64,000 nucleotides of DNA from Candidatus Desulfopertinax cowenii (lineage in GTDB: Bacteria; Bacillota; Desulfotomaculia; Desulfotomaculales; Desulforudaceae): the NCBI GenBank assembly GCA_001899445.1, contig MPOA01000001.1:212564-276563 (forward strand), given 5' to 3'. Position numbers and translations under genes: made by a program. The notes beneath the pieces are model-generated. The model saw nothing but the letters and a program-made list of their open reading frames with translations, was not told where the DNA came from and ran no database searches. Position 1 is the stretch's first letter. Each line of letters opens with the position of its first letter. Below are positions 1-8,976 of the stretch, in pieces.

Positions 1-969
1 GCCCGGCTTCTTGCTCCGGCCGGCGTAGGCCAAAATGTCCTCGTTGGGCACCAGCTCCAGGGTCAGCGGCCGGTCACCCTTTTTGATCTTTTCCGGGGCT
101 GCGGTCGCCGGCCGGTAATCGGCCACGGCCGCAGCCATGATCAACACTTCGCTTTCGGGCAGGTGACGGCTGACCGCCGTGAACATCTGGGCCGCCGTCG
201 TCACCGAGACCAGGCTGACACCGTCCGGAGCCCGGAGAGCGGTGGGGCCGCTAACCAGGATCACACGGGCCCCACGGTCCCGGGCCGCCCGCGCTACCGC
301 GTAGCCCATCCGGCCAGAACTGTGGTTGGTCAGGTAACGCACCGGATCCAGGGGTTCTCGGGTCGGCCCGGCGGTCACCAATACCCCGATCCCCTTCAAG
401 TCGTCCGCCCCCCGCAAAAGCCCGGCGGCCCGGTCCAAGATCGCCTCGACCGCGGCCAGGCGTCCCGGGCCTTCCTCCCCACAGGCCACGCGGCCGGCTT
501 CCGGACCACAGAAATGGTATCCAGCCGCCCGAAGCGCGGCGACATTCCGCTGTACCACGGGATTGGCGTACATGGCCGGGTTCATGGCCGGACAAAACAG
601 CACCGGGCTCCGAAAAGCCAGAACCAGCGTGGTTAGTAAGTCGTCGGCCAGGCCGGCGGCCACTTTACCGATCAGGTTCGCCGTCGCCGGAGCCACAATC
701 AGCAGGTCCGCCTGGCGGCCCAGGTCGAGGTGGACCATGGCTCCGGACCGTTCGGCAAACATTTCCGTATGCACCCGGTTGCCGGAAATTGCCTCCAGAG
801 TCAGGGGCGAGACGAACTCGCGGGCCGCCCGGGTCATCACCACGTGCACCCCTGCTCCGTGTCTGACCAGTTGGCCCGCGATATCTGCCGCCTTGTAGGC
901 CGCGATACTTCCCGTTACGCCCAGGATTACTTTCTTACCGCCCAGCAATAACTTTGTCCCCCGTTTCAC
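1..969 (-). CDS. coaBC: CoaBC (Dfp), phosphopantothenoylcysteine decarboxylase / phosphopantothenate-cysteine ligase, 3' end outside the window
   Basis: Bifunctional coenzyme A biosynthesis enzyme: the C-terminal CoaB half joins cysteine to 4'-phosphopantothenate and the N-terminal flavoprotein CoaC half decarboxylates the product. Translating the minus strand from a GTG at 969 gives the CoaC start with GVTGSIAAYKAADI, then the PAMNPAMY-type active-site loop about 120 residues in, then the CoaB start VTAGPTREPLDPVRYLTNHSSG. The reading frame is still open at position 1, so the ligase domain is incomplete here. The GTG is preceded by a weak GGGTAAGG ribosome site. It follows rpoZ with a short gap in the conserved yicC-remA-gmk-rpoZ-coaBC order of Firmicutes. 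Confidence 0.93.
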   Translation of the reverse strand, partial: MKRGTKLLLGGKKVILGVTGSIAAYKAADIAGQLVRHGAGVHVVMTRAAREFVSPLTLEAISGNRVHTEMFAERSGAMVHLDLGRQADLLIVAPATANLIGKVAAGLADDLLTTLVLAFRSPVLFCPAMNPAMYANPVVQRNVAALRAAGYHFCGPEAGRVACGEEGPGRLAAVEAILDRAAGLLRGADDLKGIGVLVTAGPTREPLDPVRYLTNHSSGRMGYAVARAARDRGARVILVSGPTALRAPDGVSLVSVTTAAQMFTAVSRHLPESEVLIMAAAVADYRPATAAPEKIKKGDRPLTLELVPNEDILAYAGRSKKPG

Positions 970-1023
970 GCCGACCTTACCCCGAACGCCCGCGCCGCCG
1001 CAACAGAAGTTCGTGCGGACCTG

Positions 1024-1233
1024 TTATTTTGGCCCCCGTTTAACCGGTCGAAACTTAATCTTGCCCGCGCAAATCTCTTCCAGGGCTTGGGTAACCGGCT
1101 TGGCACTCGACCCGACCACTCCTTGCTGGTTCTGCTCGGTGAGGATGCGGGCCCGCTTAGCCGAAATCACCACCAGAGTGTAACGGCTGTCCGCCTTTTT
1201 CATCAACTCATCCAAAGATGGCCGGTTCAACAA
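1024..1233 (-). CDS. rpoZ: RNA polymerase omega subunit
   Basis: Small RNA polymerase subunit (about 69 residues from the chosen start) that helps assemble the beta' subunit. The conserved core is visible: NRPSLDELMKKADSRYTLVV followed by SAKRARIL. The frame is open further upstream, but the extension is unlike the family. I chose the TTG at 1233 because a GAGGAG site lies about ten bases upstream; the adjacent TTG at 1230 is possible. The length matches the short omega of Firmicutes. It lies between gmk and coaBC on the same strand, as usual. Confidence 0.9.
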   Translation of the reverse strand: MLNRPSLDELMKKADSRYTLVVISAKRARILTEQNQQGVVGSSAKPVTQALEEICAGKIKFRPVKRGPK

Positions 1234-1282
1234 TGGGTAACCACTCCTCACTGTACAATAAAAAAGTTCGCGCCAACCCGAA

Positions 1283-1876
1283 TCAAACGACGCAGTCGGG
1301 CTTTGTAAAGTAAATTGGCCGACATTTTTCGGCCACAATTATCGCCTTAATCTTGGCCACAGCCGCCTCAAGGTGGTCGTTAACCACCACGTAGTCGTAC
1401 TTGGGAACGGCCTCCAGTTCGGTCCGGGCCCACTCCAGCCGATTCACAATCTGCTCCTCTGAATCGGTACCCCGCCGGCGTAGCCGCCGTTCCAGTTCCG
1501 CAACGGAAGGCGGGCAGATAAAAATAAGCACCGCTTCGGGCGCCTTTTCCTTGACCTGCAGCGCCCCCTGGACATCAATTTCCAGGATGACGTCTCGCCC
1601 GTCCGCGAGCAGCCGGGTAACCGGACCGCGTGGCGTACCGTAATAGTCCTGGTATACCTGCGCCCACTCCAGAAGCTCATCCCGGGCGATCATCTCCTGG
1701 AACCGCTCCGGGCTGACAAAAAAATAATGAACGCCGTCCTCCTCCCCGGCACGTGGCGGTCGGGTAGTAGCCGAGACTGAAAGGACAATACTGTCAATTT
1801 GCCGGCACAACGCCTGACACAGGGTACCCTTGCCGACGCCGGAAGGACCCGAAATCACCAATAGGAGTCCCCGCAC
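1283..1876 (-). CDS. gmk: Guanylate kinase
   Basis: Phosphorylates GMP (and dGMP) to GDP with ATP; 197 residues, normal for the family. The N-terminal P-loop GPSGVGKGT is at residues 10-18, followed by the GMP-binding region with SVSATTRPPRAGEEDGVHY and the lid segment FEIDVQGA-like LEIDVQGALQVK. It starts with GTG at 1876 and lies 15 bases after remA, with which it is probably co-transcribed. Nothing unusual is seen. Confidence 0.97.
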   Translation of the reverse strand: MRGLLLVISGPSGVGKGTLCQALCRQIDSIVLSVSATTRPPRAGEEDGVHYFFVSPERFQEMIARDELLEWAQVYQDYYGTPRGPVTRLLADGRDVILEIDVQGALQVKEKAPEAVLIFICPPSVAELERRLRRRGTDSEEQIVNRLEWARTELEAVPKYDYVVVNDHLEAAVAKIKAIIVAEKCRPIYFTKPDCVV

Positions 1877-1891
1877 TCCGCCAGTACCCCC

Positions 1892-2188
1892 CTAAACCTT
1901 GCCGTCATCGCCATGCTGCTGCTGGGGGTGGGACTGTTCCAGCTTGCTGACCAGCCTGTGGGCCACGGTTTCAGGTTGTACCGCCGAAAGAATCACGTGG
2001 TCACTGTCGGTGATGATCACCGCCCGCGTTCTGCGGCCGTAAGTGGCATCAATCAGCATACCGCGGTCCCGGGCCTCGGTGATCATCCGTTTGATCGGGG
2101 CCGACTCCGGACTGACGATGGCCACAATACGGTTGGCGGACACAATGTTTCCGAACCCAATGTTGATCAGTTTGATATCCAAGAGCAT
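1892..2188 (-). CDS. remA: RemA-like extracellular matrix regulator (DUF370)
   Basis: A 98-residue DUF370 protein. In Bacillus subtilis RemA is a ring-forming DNA-binding activator of biofilm matrix and osmoprotection genes; the same role here is family knowledge, not shown. The conserved core is complete: [29 protein letters not shown] followed by an acidic [11 protein letters not shown] stretch. The last 20 residues are a charged, Gln/His-rich tail (HPQQQHGDD) longer than in B. subtilis. It sits between yicC and gmk, the standard Firmicutes arrangement. Confidence 0.93.
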   Translation of the reverse strand: MLLDIKLINIGFGNIVSANRIVAIVSPESAPIKRMITEARDRGMLIDATYGRRTRAVIITDSDHVILSAVQPETVAHRLVSKLEQSHPQQQHGDDGKV

Positions 2189-2203
2189 TAACCCCCCTTT
2201 ATG

Positions 2204-3082
2204 CTATTCAATGTTTTGAATCTGTTCACGTATCTTTTCCAGTTCACCCTTGAAGTCCACCACCCGACCGGTGATAATCTCGTTCTGCGCCTTAGAGCCG
2301 ACAGTATTAATCTCCCGATAAATCTCCTGAATCAGGAAATCAAGGGTGCGACCTACTGCTCCTTCGGCATCCAGCAAGTGTTCAAACTGGGCCAGATGGC
2401 TGTTTAACCGCACCAGCTCTTCCGAAATGTCCGACCGTTCCGCGAAGAAAGCAACTTCCTGGGCCAGGCGCGCCGGGTCGACCAACGGACCCCCGGTCAA
2501 TTCTTCGATCCGCCGATTCAGCCGCTCCTGGTAGATCCTGACCATCTCAGGAACCCGAACGGAAATGTCCTGCACAAGAGCTTCCAAACGGGACACCTTT
2601 TCCGCCACGTCGCTCCGCAGGGCCGCACCCTCAGTTTCCCGCATGGCGACCAAGCCCCGGCAGGCCTGCCGCAACGCATCTTCCACCGCCGGCCACCATT
2701 CTTCGGGGTCACCGCCGGGATCTTCCATAACAAGCAGCCCCGGCTGCGAAACGAGGTGCTCAATACGAATGTCGCCAGAAAGGCCCAGATAATCCCGTAC
2801 TTCTTCCATTGCCTTATAATAAGCCACGGCCAGGTTCTTGTCAACTTTTACCGTGTTGGCGCGTCCCTTGCCCTCCTCAACCGTGCAGTAGACCTCAACC
2901 CGGCCCCTGAGCACGTATTCCTGCACACATTTCCGCATCCGGTCCTCCAGCACCATCATGTGCCTGGGAAGCCTCACCATTACCTCGCGGTAACGGTGGT
3001 TCACCGCGCGGATTTCCACCGCGAATCTTTTCTCCAGGTATTGCGCTTCACCGTGACCGTAGCCGGTCATGCTCCGCAGCAA
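2204..3082 (-). CDS. yicC: YicC family endoribonuclease-like protein
   Basis: YicC family protein of about 292 residues. Escherichia coli YicC is a toroidal endoribonuclease involved in RNA turnover. The N-terminal signature RSMTGYGHG and the C-terminal signature TVGSKAQNEII with a terminal Lys-Glu-rich helix are both present. The frame is open to 3124, but the TTG at 3082 gives the standard start LRSMTGYG and has a GGGTGGTG site five bases upstream, so I prefer it. It is the first gene of the yicC-remA-gmk-rpoZ-coaBC run. Confidence 0.93.
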   Translation of the reverse strand: MLRSMTGYGHGEAQYLEKRFAVEIRAVNHRYREVMVRLPRHMMVLEDRMRKCVQEYVLRGRVEVYCTVEEGKGRANTVKVDKNLAVAYYKAMEEVRDYLGLSGDIRIEHLVSQPGLLVMEDPGGDPEEWWPAVEDALRQACRGLVAMRETEGAALRSDVAEKVSRLEALVQDISVRVPEMVRIYQERLNRRIEELTGGPLVDPARLAQEVAFFAERSDISEELVRLNSHLAQFEHLLDAEGAVGRTLDFLIQEIYREINTVGSKAQNEIITGRVVDFKGELEKIREQIQNIE

Positions 3083-3171
3083 ATCTACACCACCCGAGTA
3101 CATTCTTGGCTGAACACAGCACAAATATTTTCTCCCTAATAAAAAGAAATCCCTGCCCCAATAATAAAGAA

Positions 3172-3210
3172 AAGTACGGATTTATCAGCATATTCCGTAC
3201 TTATAACGGA
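3172..3210 (-). terminator. Probable terminator after the SPOCS gene
   Basis: AAGTACGGA (3172-3180) and TCCGTACTT (3194-3202) form a 9-bp stem with a 13-base loop. On the minus strand the stem is followed by a T-rich run (TTTCTTTATTATT), which fits a factor-independent terminator for the gene ending at 3239. The stem is A/T-containing and the loop long, so it is of moderate quality. Confidence 0.5.
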
Positions 3211-3238
3211 TTGTGCCAGCATGAATGACCTAATAAAT

Positions 3239-3853
3239 CTATTCCTCATCCACACCCGTTTCCCCGTCGGTAACCACCTGGACGCCGTCCAGGGAAAGTA
3301 CATCAACCTTTCCCCGCACCTGTCGGCGCACGTAGGCCCGCAGTTCCTCTAGGTCGTCGAAAAAATGGGCGTACCGCTGCGTCCTCCTAGACTCTGTGGC
3401 GCCCCCGGACATCCCGGACGTCTCCGGAATCGACGGATCATCGGCCTGTGGCTCGCCGGCAACCGGGGCGGATTTGTATTCCCGCACCCGGACCACGGCC
3501 TGCACTTCCAGGGTGACGGTCAATTCTTCTCCGGCCGCTTCACAAGCGGTACCCGTGACCTGAACGTCAACTTTCACCCCCGACGCGTCCGCCGCGGCAA
3601 GCCCCGGAATCTGCAGCCATTCCCTAAAGGCCTCTGTCCGGTAACGGACGTAGTGATGCGCCACGTTCCGGTGGTTCTCAGCGATCGTGATTTCCAGGTC
3701 GTAGGTTCCAAAGACCAACAGTTCGCCCCTGGCGGTCACGGTACTGTCGCAATGCACCCAGAGAAACTCGCAGTCGGTGATCACCTGGTTGGCCAGCAGG
3801 CCTATGGGCAATTCGTAATGATAAGACCGGACCAATTTGGTAACATTGTCCAT
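3239..3853 (-). CDS. SPOCS-domain (DUF3794-like) protein
   Basis: A 204-residue protein with one DUF3794/SPOCS-like beta domain in residues 1-130. SPOCS domains occur in the SpoIVA-associated SafA/SpoVID type of spore coat proteins and in Clostridia surface proteins. The domain shows the alternating beta pattern TVTARGELLVFGTYDLEITI and a second half with VKVDVQVTGT and LEVQAVVRV. A Pro/Glu/Ser-rich linker (residues 133-160) leads to a short C-terminal segment with FFDDLEELRAYVRRQVRGK. It lies 55 bases after the second SPOCS gene, suggesting an operon with it and the collagen-like gene. The exact role is unknown. Confidence 0.7.
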   Translation of the reverse strand: MDNVTKLVRSYHYELPIGLLANQVITDCEFLWVHCDSTVTARGELLVFGTYDLEITIAENHRNVAHHYVRYRTEAFREWLQIPGLAAADASGVKVDVQVTGTACEAAGEELTVTLEVQAVVRVREYKSAPVAGEPQADDPSIPETSGMSGGATESRRTQRYAHFFDDLEELRAYVRRQVRGKVDVLSLDGVQVVTDGETGVDEE

Positions 3854-3907
3854 TTTACCAACCTCCGCCGATGTGTCGCAAAAAAAAAGGGAGGGGCACC
3901 CGGAGGC

Positions 3908-4474
3908 TCACTCTTCTTCACGGTAAGGTGGTTTCTTGTCGGGAGGAAACTTCTGCTCCACATAGATCTGTTCGTGCCGGGTAACCTTGATGACCACGTC
4001 AACGATGAATTTCTGCTTGCCCTCCCATATAAGACCTTTATGCTCTTTGGTGGAGATAAACACCGTGCAATCTTTGACCAAGGCCTCGATGATCTGCACG
4101 TCATCACCGGCCCGGGCACCCTTGATATTCACAAAGCCGGCGAACTGGATGACTTCCTCATGGAATACCACGAGGCCATCCTGCTGTTCAATCATTTCCG
4201 GAGGCGGCCAATGCCTGGCCTCACCTTCGGTCTCCTCTTCTGTGCGCCAATTGTGCGGCTTTTCAAACGGGGTTTTGTAAATCAGATTCTTCTGTACCTC
4301 GCCGTTAAACAAGACTTTGTCGGTGCAGACCTCAGTATGGAAAATATCCACGTCAAACTGCTCGTCAACCATCTTCTTGAGCGGCCATTTCAGCTTGAAC
4401 TGCTTCTCGATCAGGATCTGGGTTTTACCCTCCCCGATCACCACGTCCGCTTTGATCAAAGTCGGATGAGACAT
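3908..4474 (-). CDS. SPOCS-domain (DUF3794) protein
   Basis: A 188-residue DUF3794/SPOCS protein. It resembles the repeat unit of Clostridia proteins with IEKQFKLKWPLKKMVD, then the conserved strand pair KVLFNGEVQKNLIYKT and a second strand pair VVFHEEVIQFAGFVNIKGA. No signal peptide or membrane segment is seen. A GGAGGG site precedes the ATG at 4474. It shares its domain with the gene ending at 3239, so the two are probably related by duplication. A spore-coat or envelope role is inferred from the domain and from the collagen-like neighbour. Confidence 0.75.
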   Translation of the reverse strand: MSHPTLIKADVVIGEGKTQILIEKQFKLKWPLKKMVDEQFDVDIFHTEVCTDKVLFNGEVQKNLIYKTPFEKPHNWRTEEETEGEARHWPPPEMIEQQDGLVVFHEEVIQFAGFVNIKGARAGDDVQIIEALVKDCTVFISTKEHKGLIWEGKQKFIVDVVIKVTRHEQIYVEQKFPPDKKPPYREEE

Positions 4475-4528
4475 ACCTGAAAACCCTCCTCTCCCGTATC
4501 TGACTCACTAGTCAACAATCGCCCAGCT

Positions 4529-5428
4529 TCATCGCGCCACAACCGAGACATAATCCAGGTCAAACTGACCCCGGGCAAAAATTTGAAAACTGATCCGCGC
4601 CTGCACTGCCGCTCCGGGACAGGCACTGCTGACTGCCAGGTATTGGCGGTACCCGTAACCCCCAGAAAGCGCCACCGCCAGATCCAGTCCGGATCCCACT
4701 GTTTTCCGGTTCCGGTCCAGCCAGATAACCGCCGCTCGCAGCCTGGAACCAGCCACGGCCACCCGTCCACAGAAACGCAGTTCCAAAAAGGTTCCCGGAG
4801 CCACCGTCAAATCCTGATAGACCTCGGCTGGTCGTTCCGGGTCCTGGCCTAGCCGGAGTACCCATTCCCCGATGCTCGCCCGGCTAACTGGAACAAAGTT
4901 GCGTCCTTCCCAAAAGCTTGGTCTTCCGTTAACCCATTCGTCAAAGCCCGGATTGCGGATCAGCTCTCCCCGGTAATAAGGCTCAATCAGCATCAAAACC
5001 TGAGTGGCCGAACCCGGGGACCCCGGAGGACCGGGAGGGCCTGGTGGCCCCGGAGGACCGGGAGGGCCTGGAGGACCTGGTAGCCCGGGAGGTCCGGCCG
5101 GTCCCCGGGGCCCGGCGGGCCCGGGAGGTCCGCCGGGATTCGGCGGCCCGGGACTACCGGCCTCCGTCTTCCGGACCGCGGTTGGAGCACGGGCTGTGTT
5201 GTCCAGCGGCCTGCCCCCTTTCCCGGGATCCGGTGCCGCCTCGTGCGGAACGTATTCCGAGGGCTTAGATCCTGAACAGTCTTCTTTGCCGTGGGGCAAC
5301 AGTCCAGGAGACAAGCAAACTTCCGTCCCCCCGACCTCCAAAGACGGCCCCGGTTTAAGACCTCTTCCCCGGCCCTGGTATATCACATCCCAGCTTCCCC
5401 CACTCCTCGGCACACAACGGTAACCCAA
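4529..5428 (-). CDS. Collagen-like Gly-X-Y repeat protein with C-terminal beta-sandwich-like domain
   Basis: About 299 residues. Residues 100-141 are 14 uninterrupted Gly-X-Y triplets, mostly GPP, with GPA, GPR, GLP, GSP and GSA at the edges. The C-terminal 150 residues start [18 protein letters not shown] and look like the NPGFE.W..G.P..W beginning of carbohydrate-binding-like jelly-roll domains. Bacterial collagens of this layout occur on exosporium filaments (BclA), but BclA has a different C-terminal domain. No signal peptide is visible. The start is uncertain: TTG at 5428 lacks a good ribosome site and internal GTG codons are possible. The two SPOCS genes follow 54 bases downstream, so a spore-surface role is a reasonable guess. 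Confidence 0.75.
   Translation of the reverse strand: MGYRCVPRSGGSWDVIYQGRGRGLKPGPSLEVGGTEVCLSPGLLPHGKEDCSGSKPSEYVPHEAAPDPGKGGRPLDNTARAPTAVRKTEAGSPGPPNPGGPPGPAGPRGPAGPPGLPGPPGPPGPPGPPGPPGPPGSPGSATQVLMLIEPYYRGELIRNPGFDEWVNGRPSFWEGRNFVPVSRASIGEWVLRLGQDPERPAEVYQDLTVAPGTFLELRFCGRVAVAGSRLRAAVIWLDRNRKTVGSGLDLAVALSGGYGYRQYLAVSSACPGAAVQARISFQIFARGQFDLDYVSVVAR
5006..5131 (-). repeat. Collagen triplet tandem repeat (9-base unit)
   Basis: G/C-rich tandem repeat encoding the 14 Gly-X-Y triplets of the collagen-like gene. On the plus strand it reads as near-identical nonamers such as GGAGGACCG and GGAGGGCCT. Such arrays can change length by slippage, so the triplet number may vary between strains. Confidence 0.85.
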
Positions 5429-5511
5429 ATCCCGAGCCCTCTTTCCCCTCGGAATCCATGCCCTTACAATAGTCTATTTAATATCCAGCAAATGGTGACT
5501 GTTAGGAACGG

Positions 5512-5539
5512 AAAAAGCCACCCCCTTTAGGGGGGTGGC
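5512..5539 (-). terminator. Strong rho-independent terminator after the aspartate aminotransferase gene
   Basis: GCCACCCCC (5517-5525) and GGGGGTGGC (5531-5539) form a 9-bp stem with a five-base loop. Read on the minus strand it is followed by TTTTTCC. It lies about 30 bases after the stop codon at 5567, and separates the amino acid genes from the collagen/SPOCS group. Confidence 0.85.
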
Positions 5540-5566
5540 CCTAGTTCTCGTAAACTTTTAGAATCT

Positions 5567-6760
5567 TTACTCCAGGGAATTCAAAAAAGTGGTTAACCGG
5601 TTCAGGCCCTCGCGGATCGTCTCCAGGTCCGTTGCGTACGAAAGGCGGATGTGGTTATCGTTCCCGAAGCCGATCCCGGGCACGACGGCCACTTGAACCT
5701 CGTCCAGCAGCAGGGCGGCCAGTTCGGTGGCGTTGTTTATCTTTCGCCCGCTGAATGACCGGCCCCAGAAAACCCGCATGTCCGGAAACAAGTAAAAAGC
5801 TCCCCCGGGCCGGGGGCAGGAAACACCGGGGATCGATTCCAGTCTCTCCAGCATATAACGGCGACGCACCGCAAATTCGGCCACCATTCTTCGTGTGGGC
5901 TCCTGGCTGCCGTTCAGCGCCGCCACAGCCGCGGCCTGGGAAACGGAACATGGGTTGGAGGTGCTATGCCCCTGCAACCCGGTCATCGCCCGGGCAATCG
6001 GCTCCGGGGCGGCCGCGTAACCAATACGCCAACCGGTCATGGCGTAGGCCTTGGAAACACCGTTGATCACCACCGTTCTCTCCTTGATTTCCGGTCCGAG
6101 GGCAGCGATACTCACGTGCACGTGATTATCATAGACCAGGTACTCGTAAATCTCGTCGGAGATCACCGTGAGGCCCGCATTGAGAACCACCGGAACCAGG
6201 GCCTCTAGCTCGGCCCGGCTGTATACGGCCCCCGTAGGGTTGGACGGACTGTTCAGCACCAGGATCCTGCTCCGGGGAGTCAACGCGGCGGATAACTCTG
6301 CAGGGGTCAGCTTGAACTCGTTCTCCGGACGCATTTCCACCAGGCGGACCGTGGCCCCGGCTAGTTTGATCTGTTCCAGGTAACTCACCCAGAAGGGGGA
6401 AGGCAGGATCACCTCGTCGCCCGGCTGGCAGAGTACCTGGAAAGCATTATACAGCGAGTGTTTGGCCCCCACCGAGACGACGATCTGCCCCGGAGTGTAG
6501 CGCAGGCCGTTGTCCCGCTCCAGCTTGTTGATAATGGCCTCCTTGAGGGCCGGCGTTCCGTCGACCGCCGTGTACCGGGTCATTCCACGTTCAATGGCCT
6601 GCCGGGCGGACTCCCGGATGTGTTCCGGAGTGTCGAAGTCGGGCTCACCGGCGCCGAAGTTGATCACCTCGATTCCTGACGCCAGCATCTCCTTGGCGCG
6701 CGTGTCAATGGTCAGGGTTGGTGACGGGCTGATATTTCTAGCGCGTTCCGTGAGTTGCAC
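5567..6760 (-). CDS. aspC: Aspartate aminotransferase (class I, subgroup 1b-like)
   Basis: PLP enzyme that interconverts aspartate/2-oxoglutarate and oxaloacetate/glutamate; 397 residues from the chosen start. The fold-type I signatures are present: GAGEPDFDTPEHI near the N terminus, NSPSNPTGAVY in the middle, and the PLP lysine in GVSKAYAMTGWRIGY. Start: the GTG at 6760 is preceded by AAGGAGG ten bases upstream; the frame is open to 6799 without a better site. It lies 44 bases after dapL, so amino-donor supply for lysine/aspartate synthesis is likely. A related prephenate transaminase activity cannot be excluded from sequence alone. Confidence 0.9.
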   Translation of the reverse strand: MQLTERARNISPSPTLTIDTRAKEMLASGIEVINFGAGEPDFDTPEHIRESARQAIERGMTRYTAVDGTPALKEAIINKLERDNGLRYTPGQIVVSVGAKHSLYNAFQVLCQPGDEVILPSPFWVSYLEQIKLAGATVRLVEMRPENEFKLTPAELSAALTPRSRILVLNSPSNPTGAVYSRAELEALVPVVLNAGLTVISDEIYEYLVYDNHVHVSIAALGPEIKERTVVINGVSKAYAMTGWRIGYAAAPEPIARAMTGLQGHSTSNPCSVSQAAAVAALNGSQEPTRRMVAEFAVRRRYMLERLESIPGVSCPRPGGAFYLFPDMRVFWGRSFSGRKINNATELAALLLDEVQVAVVPGIGFGNDNHIRLSYATDLETIREGLNRLTTFLNSLE

Positions 6761-6804
6761 GCTCAAGATTCCTCCTTGGGCAGAAATGTCGTGTACCACC
6801 GGCG

Positions 6805-7983
6805 CTAAAAGCTGACCCGGTCCAAGCAGGTGCGGATCCGCTCCATGGCCTCGACCAGCCGGGGTGCCGGCAGAGTCAGGGAGATCCGGAAGTACCCCTC
6901 GCCCTGGGCACCGTATCCGGTGCCGGGGGTAACCACCACACCCGCCTTCTCCAGGATCAGTTCCGCAAAGGACACCGCGGTGTGCCCCGGCGGCACGGGC
7001 GCCCAGATGTAAAAAGTGGCCCGCGGCTTTTCCAGCCGCCAGCCCAGTCCGTTTAAGGTGTCCACCACCAGGTCGCGCCGCTCCCGGTACAGATCGCAGA
7101 GCTTGGCTACTCCGTCCTGCGGTCCGTTAAGCGCGGCGATGGCCGCGTACTGCACCGCCTGGAAAATGCCGGAATCAAGATTCGACTTCAGCCGGCTTAA
7201 GGCCTGCACGGCGTCCACATTGCCCGCCGCCCAGCCGGCCCGCCAACCGGTCATGTTATAGGTCTTGGACACGGAGTGGAATTCGATACCCACCTCCTTG
7301 GCGCCCGGCACTTCCAGGAAACTGGGCGGTCGATAGCCGTCAAAGGCGATCTCGGTGTAGGCAGCATCGTGACACACCAGAATTCCGTACTCCCGGGCGA
7401 AGGCCACCACCTCGGCGAAGAATTCCTTCGAAGCGACCGCCCCGGTGGGGTTATTGGGGTAATTGATGAACATCACCTTGGCCTTCCGGGCCACGACCGC
7501 TGGTATCGCTGCCAGGTCGGGCAGGAAACCGTTTTCGGCGGTCAGCGGGAGATAGTAAGGTTCCCCGCCGGCCAGGATGGTGCCCTGGCCGTATACCGGG
7601 TAGCCCGGGTCCGGCACGAGCACAACGTCGCCCGGGTCCACGTAGCACCACGGGAGATGGGCAATGCCCTCCTTCGAGCCGATCAGGGAAACCACTTCCC
7701 GTTGGGGATCCAGCGTCACCCCGAACCGGCGTGCGTACCAGTCGGCCACTGCCTGCCGGTAGGCAAGCAGGCCGGCGGTGGACGGGTACTGGTGGTTCGC
7801 CGGGTCGTATAATTGTCTCACCGCTTCCTCGATAATATGCCCTGGAGTCGGTAGGTCGGGGTCGCCGATCCCCAGGCTGATCACGTCCACGCCCTGGGCC
7901 CTCTTGTCCGCGATCGCCTGTTCAATGCGGGCGAAAAGGTAAGGCGGCAAGTTCTGGATACGTTGAGCCTCCACAAAAGACAC
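6805..7983 (-). CDS. dapL: LL-diaminopimelate aminotransferase (DapL)
   Basis: Converts tetrahydrodipicolinate directly to LL-diaminopimelate with glutamate, bypassing the succinylase/acetylase route. The 392-residue sequence has the DapL-type N terminus ([18 protein letters not shown]), the [12 protein letters not shown] motif, NYPNNPTGA, and the PLP lysine in [16 protein letters not shown]. Its neighbour dapF acts on the next intermediate, which supports the assignment over a general aminotransferase. The gene lies 88 bases after dapF. No lysine riboswitch was recognised in that gap. Confidence 0.92.
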   Translation of the reverse strand: MSFVEAQRIQNLPPYLFARIEQAIADKRAQGVDVISLGIGDPDLPTPGHIIEEAVRQLYDPANHQYPSTAGLLAYRQAVADWYARRFGVTLDPQREVVSLIGSKEGIAHLPWCYVDPGDVVLVPDPGYPVYGQGTILAGGEPYYLPLTAENGFLPDLAAIPAVVARKAKVMFINYPNNPTGAVASKEFFAEVVAFAREYGILVCHDAAYTEIAFDGYRPPSFLEVPGAKEVGIEFHSVSKTYNMTGWRAGWAAGNVDAVQALSRLKSNLDSGIFQAVQYAAIAALNGPQDGVAKLCDLYRERRDLVVDTLNGLGWRLEKPRATFYIWAPVPPGHTAVSFAELILEKAGVVVTPGTGYGAQGEGYFRISLTLPAPRLVEAMERIRTCLDRVSF

Positions 7984-8071
7984 AGGATAGTCCTCCTTCT
8001 ATTTTAACTTTGGATAAACTTAGCTCCAACACAATTCAATTACAAAACTCTTTAGATCCAACCTAATTAAG

Positions 8072-8905
8072 TCAGATGAACAGCTTACCTTCAAACACCT
8101 CTTCCACCGGGCCGGACATGTAAACCGGTCCCGAATCTTCGGGCCACTCGATGAGCAGTACGCCGCCGGGCAACCGGACGTTCACGGTGCGCCCGGTCCG
8201 GCCGGTGAGCACCCCGGCCACCACCACGGCGCAGGCCCCGGTGCCACAAGCCAGCGTCGGCCCAGCGCCCCGTTCCCAGACCCGCACGTCTACTTCCCCG
8301 GGGCTGCGCACCGCCACGAACTCCACGTTGGTCCGGGCCGGAAAGGCCGGGTGCCGCTCCAGGAGCGGGCCGTATTTCCGGAATTCTTGCTCAGTTAGAT
8401 CGGGCTCGAAAATCACGCAGTGGGGGTTGCCCATGGAAACGGCCGTAATCTCGAAGCCGCGGCCCCCCGCGTCCAGCCGCTCCCCGACAGCCGGTCCCGC
8501 CGGACCCGCCATGGGGATTTCCGCCCGGTCCAGCCGGGGTCGGCCCATGTCTACCCGCACTATTTCCTTCCCCGCCTCCAGGCGAAGCTCGGGCCGGATG
8601 GGGCCGGCCAGGGTTTCGATTTCTAGCCGGGTTTCGGTCACCAGGCCGTGGCGATAGGCGTATAGGGCAACGCACCGGATGGCGTTGCCGCATATCTCGG
8701 GTTCGCTACCGTCCGGGTTGAAGATCCGCATGCGGAATTGAGCGGACTCCGACGGCAGGATCAATACCAGCCCGTCCGCGCCCACCCCGAACCGGCGGTC
8801 GCAGATCCGCCGCGCCAGCGGTGCCGGGTCGGCCGGCAGGGCCTGGGCGAATCCGTTCACCACTACGAAGTCGTTACCCAACCCGTGCATCTTGGTAAAA
8901 TACAT
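8072..8905 (-). CDS. dapF: Diaminopimelate epimerase
   Basis: Isomerises LL- to meso-diaminopimelate for peptidoglycan and lysine synthesis, with a two-cysteine, cofactor-independent mechanism. Both catalytic cysteines are in canonical motifs: PEICGNAIRC (first half) and LACGTGACAVV (second half). The N terminus MYFTKMHGLGNDFVVV is typical, and 277 residues is the normal length. It lies directly upstream of dapL in transcription order, so the two form the end of the pathway to meso-DAP. Confidence 0.97.
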   Translation of the reverse strand: MYFTKMHGLGNDFVVVNGFAQALPADPAPLARRICDRRFGVGADGLVLILPSESAQFRMRIFNPDGSEPEICGNAIRCVALYAYRHGLVTETRLEIETLAGPIRPELRLEAGKEIVRVDMGRPRLDRAEIPMAGPAGPAVGERLDAGGRGFEITAVSMGNPHCVIFEPDLTEQEFRKYGPLLERHPAFPARTNVEFVAVRSPGEVDVRVWERGAGPTLACGTGACAVVVAGVLTGRTGRTVNVRLPGGVLLIEWPEDSGPVYMSGPVEEVFEGKLFI

Positions 8906-8976
8906 GCCCGTTCTCCCGTCCTAAGAATATTTTAGGCAATTTTCATCCTCACGCCAGCGCCAGGGTGAAGAAGGCA

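Noticed and set aside
3365-4480. 371-codon open frame on the plus strand
   Set aside because: It lies opposite the two SPOCS genes, has no ribosome site and its translation lacks any family-like pattern; it is an antisense shadow in G/C-rich DNA.
5006-5131. Regular G/C-rich repeats that could look like a CRISPR array
   Set aside because: The nine-base units are contiguous without spacers and encode the Gly-X-Y triplets of a collagen-like protein.
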